Notes under the pieces: generated by a model
What the model saw: the letters and a program-made list of their open reading frames with translations, nothing else
Database searches by the model: none
What the model was told of the DNA's origin: nothing
Shown here: one piece after another, positions 5,706 through 7,497 of the stretch
Position numbering within the stretch: the stretch's first letter is position 1
Layout: each line of letters starts with the position of its first letter
Made by a program: the position numbers and the translations under genes
From: Candidatus Zixiibacteriota bacterium
GTDB lineage: Bacteria > Zixibacteria > MSB-5A5 > GN15 > FEB-12
DNA length: 7,497 nucleotides
NCBI GenBank assembly: GCA_030619345.1
Contig: JAUXBO010000115.1
Span: forward strand, 1 to 7,497
Direction: 5' to 3'

Positions 5706-6824
5706 ATGGCTATAAGATACGCATACTTACAAATTGTGGTTTTGTCCGTAATACTGATTGGACTGAGTACCAATGCAGCCGTGTTGCACGTACCTTCAGA
5801 TTATGCCACTATTCAGGACGCGATTAATTCTTCAGCCACTGCTGATACAATTTTGATTGCACCGGGGACATATTCTGGAGTTGGGTTTGCAAATCTGGAT
5901 TTCTCTGGAGCAAGCCTGCTTGTCCGAGGGAGTTCGACCGCTGAATCTACTATCGTATTGCTCGACCTGGGCTATTTCTGCTCGGCTTATGAGGATTCTC
6001 CATTCCATGTCATAATTGAGAATCTGACCCTGAAACAAGGAAACCCGGCAATTGGTGCAGCCCAGTGGTCCTACACCAAGCTCAGCAATTGCCGATTGAT
6101 TGACAATATAACCGCGTTCGTTGATACGGCTGACATGGGAGGATACACTCATATTGTGGACTCATGCTATTTCAGTGGAAATGGGGAAGCCATATATATC
6201 TATTTAGAAACATACCTCTATGTGAGCAACTGCGTTTTTGAGGGCAACTCCGTAGCGATCTTCGCCATACGTGGCTACAACTCCACATTTTCAAAAAACG
6301 TTTTCGTAGGGAACTCGTTCGCCGTGTACTGTTCTGCTGGTTCCGCATTTATCAGTTTCTTTGACAACGTTGTGGCACACAATATGATTGGTGTTCGTGA
6401 TGACTGGGGTGGTGGATATAGCCTTAATATGCAGTGCAACAATGTGTCGAGGAACACTGACGATTACTGGGGTTATCCCGACCAGACCGGTCTAAACGGC
6501 AATATCTCTGAAGACCCCATGTTCTGTGACACGACCTTTGCTTCATTCGACGTATCTTCTTTGTCCCCACTTTTACCCCAGCACAATAGTTGCGGAGTCA
6601 ATATCGGCAACGTCTCAATCGGGTGCTACTGCGGAGATGTCGATACCTCGGGGCAGATTGATATCGCTGATCTAACTCTGCTGGTCGAGTATATGTTCCT
6701 TGGTGGTCCTCCCCCGGACCCGCTTGAAGCTGCTGACATGAATGGCGACGGCGTTAACGACGTTACCGATGTGACCTATCTGGTTGACTATCTCTTTCTC
6801 GGCGGTCCGGCACCGGTTTGTTGA
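5706..6824 (+). CDS. Secreted beta-helix protein with C-terminal dockerin-type domain
   Basis: A 372-residue exported protein. Residues 1-25 are a Sec signal peptide with a long hydrophobic core and likely cleavage after STNAA. VPSDYATIQDAINSS (29-43) and DTILIAPGTYSG (47-58) form the standard opening of right-handed parallel beta-helix (pectin-lyase-like) proteins. Repeating short strands follow to about 270, with Asn-rich turns (SNCRLIDN, SNCVFEGN, SKNVFVGN), and EDPMFCD is the usual closing motif. Residues about 309-370 are dockerin-like: two calcium loops (D311-D322 and D344-D355, with D/N at positions 1, 3, 5 and D at 12), each followed by a helix ending in FLGGP-P. No pectinase catalytic residues can be assigned, so carbohydrate binding is only possible. 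ATG 5706 has AGGG five bases upstream; the frame also begins at GTG 5694, which would disrupt the signal peptide. It is probably a single transcription unit ending at the terminator downstream. Confidence 0.93.
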   Translation: MAIRYAYLQIVVLSVILIGLSTNAAVLHVPSDYATIQDAINSSATADTILIAPGTYSGVGFANLDFSGASLLVRGSSTAESTIVLLDLGYFCSAYEDSPFHVIIENLTLKQGNPAIGAAQWSYTKLSNCRLIDNITAFVDTADMGGYTHIVDSCYFSGNGEAIYIYLETYLYVSNCVFEGNSVAIFAIRGYNSTFSKNVFVGNSFAVYCSAGSAFISFFDNVVAHNMIGVRDDWGGGYSLNMQCNNVSRNTDDYWGYPDQTGLNGNISEDPMFCDTTFASFDVSSLSPLLPQHNSCGVNIGNVSIGCYCGDVDTSGQIDIADLTLLVEYMFLGGPPPDPLEAADMNGDGVNDVTDVTYLVDYLFLGGPAPVC

Positions 6825-6835
6825 ACGCTTCAATT

Positions 6836-6863
6836 GTCAAAACCCTCTACGAGGGATTTTGAC
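6836..6863. terminator. Bidirectional intrinsic terminator
   Basis: GTCAAAACCCTC (6836-6847) and GAGGG-a-TTTTGAC (6851-6863) form a hairpin with a TAC loop and one bulged A. The CCCTC/GAGGG core is preceded by AAAA and followed by ATTTT on the plus strand, and by TTTT on the minus strand: the A-tract/stem/T-tract layout of a two-way terminator. It lies 12 bases after the dockerin-gene stop and 15 bases after the stop of the convergent small gene, so it fits both. Confidence 0.75.
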
Positions 6864-6877
6864 CTACAAAACTGCTT

Positions 6878-7138
6878 TCACAGACTCCATAAATTCTGCT
6901 CAAGGGCGCGGGCGATGTCGGACATCGAGGGAAACTTCTCACGAGCCGAGCGCACCTTCTTGCGAAAGGAGCCGCCCGAAACACAACAGCCATTGATGGT
7001 CATTCGGGGTACCGGAACCCGGCGATCACTCTCAGTTATTCGGGCAAGAATACCGCGCTCCCGAATGTAATTTCGGACAAATTCACATGTCTTAATATGT
7101 TTCGGATCTTTGCTTGAATATGTCAGGCCAATCTCCAT
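6878..7138 (-). CDS. Small protein of probable thioredoxin-like fold
   Basis: An 86-residue soluble protein. It reads as beta (EIGLTYSS, 2-9), a long helix (PKHIKTCEFVRNYIRERG, 12-29), beta (ARITESD, 32-38), then VPVPRMTING (41-50), which resembles the strand led by the cis-proline in glutaredoxin and thioredoxin folds. It ends with a helix, DIARALEQNLW (74-84). The usual CxxC at the end of strand 1 is absent; cysteines are at 18 and as an adjacent pair at 51-52. It is therefore either a non-redox member of the fold or uses the paired cysteines. The family is not recognised by name. The start is firm: GGAGG lies five bases before ATG 7138. It stands alone, facing the dockerin gene across a shared terminator. 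Confidence 0.85.
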   Translation of the reverse strand: MEIGLTYSSKDPKHIKTCEFVRNYIRERGILARITESDRRVPVPRMTINGCCVSGGSFRKKVRSAREKFPSMSDIARALEQNLWSL

Positions 7139-7185
7139 ATCGACCTCCGCTACTGGTTTTTAATAAACTTATGACTCAGATGGCG

Positions 7186-7200
7186 GTTATCAACAATAAC
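7186..7200. promoter_or_regulatory. Operator-like palindrome upstream of the small gene
   Basis: GTTAT-caaca-ATAAC is a perfect inverted repeat with a five-base centre, 48 bases upstream of the ATG at 7138 on the minus strand. It overlaps TTGTTG, a possible -35, with CATAAG as a poor -10 about 17 bases further on. A repressor or activator site is possible, but the arms are short. Confidence 0.25.
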
Positions 7201-7343
7201 TCTACTTAAAATACGATGATATCAGGCTGGTGTTGTGAACAAAATGACGGGGCTGGTGAGTTTATTCTACTCGCAATATGGATGCTAATGTCGGCTATGT
7301 CAAGGGAATTAGGCGATTGAACTATCTGGATGATTGTCAGACC

Positions 7344-7450
7344 GTAGGTCGGGACCTTTACGCCTGTCCTGAGCCTGACGAAGGGGTCCCGACAATTCAG
7401 ACAATTCCCGAGGCCATCAGACAATTGGCGGGAGGTCAGACCTGACCTAC
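7344..7450. repeat. Nested inverted-repeat element with GACAATT direct repeats
   Basis: The outer arms GTAGGTC (7344-7350) and GACCTAC (7444-7450) are perfect complements. Inside, GTCGGGACC (7348-7356) pairs with GGTCCCGAC (7385-7393). The enclosed loop contains the CCTGAGC..CGAAGGG core also seen at 5612-5630. GACAATT occurs three times (7391, 7400 and 7420), twice as CAGACAATT 20 bases apart. A further small hairpin AGGTCA-gacc-TGACCT lies at 7433-7448. The whole looks like a compact palindromic element of about 107 bases, possibly a MITE-like or REP-composite element. No coding capacity. Confidence 0.6.
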
Positions 7451-7470
7451 AAGCTAATGGCATTCGGTCG

Positions 7471-7488
7471 CCCACGGCTTGCCGTGGG
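7471..7488. repeat. Perfect hairpin with a CTTG tetraloop
   Basis: CCCACGG (7471-7477) and CCGTGGG (7482-7488) pair around CTTG, the stable G(CUUG)C-type loop in RNA. The window ends nine bases later, after GAACCAAAAG. It could terminate an unseen gene on the minus strand to the right or be a dispersed REP unit; there is no T-run in the visible part on the plus strand. Confidence 0.55.
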
Positions 7489-7497
7489 AACCAAAAG

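Larger units (their letters stand above)
7139..7497. other. Intergenic region without a credible gene
   Basis: This 359-base stretch follows the start of the small thioredoxin-like gene. The only sizeable frame (minus, 7206-7475) crosses the inverted repeats below, has no ribosome binding site, and reads as low-complexity translation of repeats. The left half (7139-7330) shows only the short palindrome at 7186-7200 and a direct repeat GGCTGGTG (7227 and 7251 region). The right half holds the repeat cluster listed separately. Confidence 0.6.

Noticed and set aside
7391..7426. Three GACAATT copies that could suggest a CRISPR-like or iteron array.
   Set aside because: The units are seven to nine bases with uneven spacing (9 and 20), far too short for CRISPR, and no replication gene is near to support iterons.
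7206..7475. An 89-codon open frame on the minus strand near the right end.
   Set aside because: It crosses the nested inverted repeats, has no ribosome binding site, and its translation shows no fold or family. It is best explained as read-through of repeat DNA.

Overview
The window looks like chromosomal DNA of a free-living bacterium from a poorly cultivated lineage. The best clue is the secreted protein at 5706-6824. It ends in a dockerin-type tail with two copies of a 'Y-[ML]-F-L-G-G-P-x-P' signature, which from memory is common in Zixibacteria and related FCB-group candidate phyla. That assignment is an inference and rests on this one style of protein. Nothing points to a phage, plasmid or insertion sequence: there is no transposase, integrase or phage gene.

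Layout, left to right. 1-242: no gene, one imperfect hairpin at the very edge. 243-1340 (minus): a membrane-anchored TPR protein. 1489-1573 (minus): tRNA-Ser(CGA), with a candidate promoter and palindrome between it and the TPR gene. 1810-3495 (plus): a large soluble signalling-type protein that I read as a degenerate HD-GYP domain, a degenerate receiver domain and a C-terminal PATAN/DUF4388 domain. 3509-5466 (minus): a four-gene cluster read from right to left. It starts with tadA (tRNA adenosine deaminase), followed by three small four-helix membrane proteins. The three are paralogues of one another and are joined by two ATGA stop/start overlaps. 5467-5705: intergenic, with two inverted repeats and the upstream region of the next gene. 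5706-6824 (plus): a secreted beta-helix protein with a dockerin-type domain. 6836-6863: an A-tract/stem/T-tract terminator serving two convergent genes. 6878-7138 (minus): an 86-residue protein, probably of thioredoxin-like fold, without the usual CxxC. 7139-7497: no convincing gene, but a dense set of inverted and direct repeats.

How the genes relate. The tadA-plus-membrane-trio run is the only convincing operon; tight spacing and translational coupling suggest the three membrane proteins are made together and may form one complex. Their link to tRNA editing is probably only positional. The other genes appear to be single transcription units.

The two most interesting items are the tandem membrane-protein triplet, whose function I do not recognise, and the PATAN protein, in which both upstream signalling domains appear to have lost catalytic residues and so would act as sensors or scaffolds rather than enzymes.
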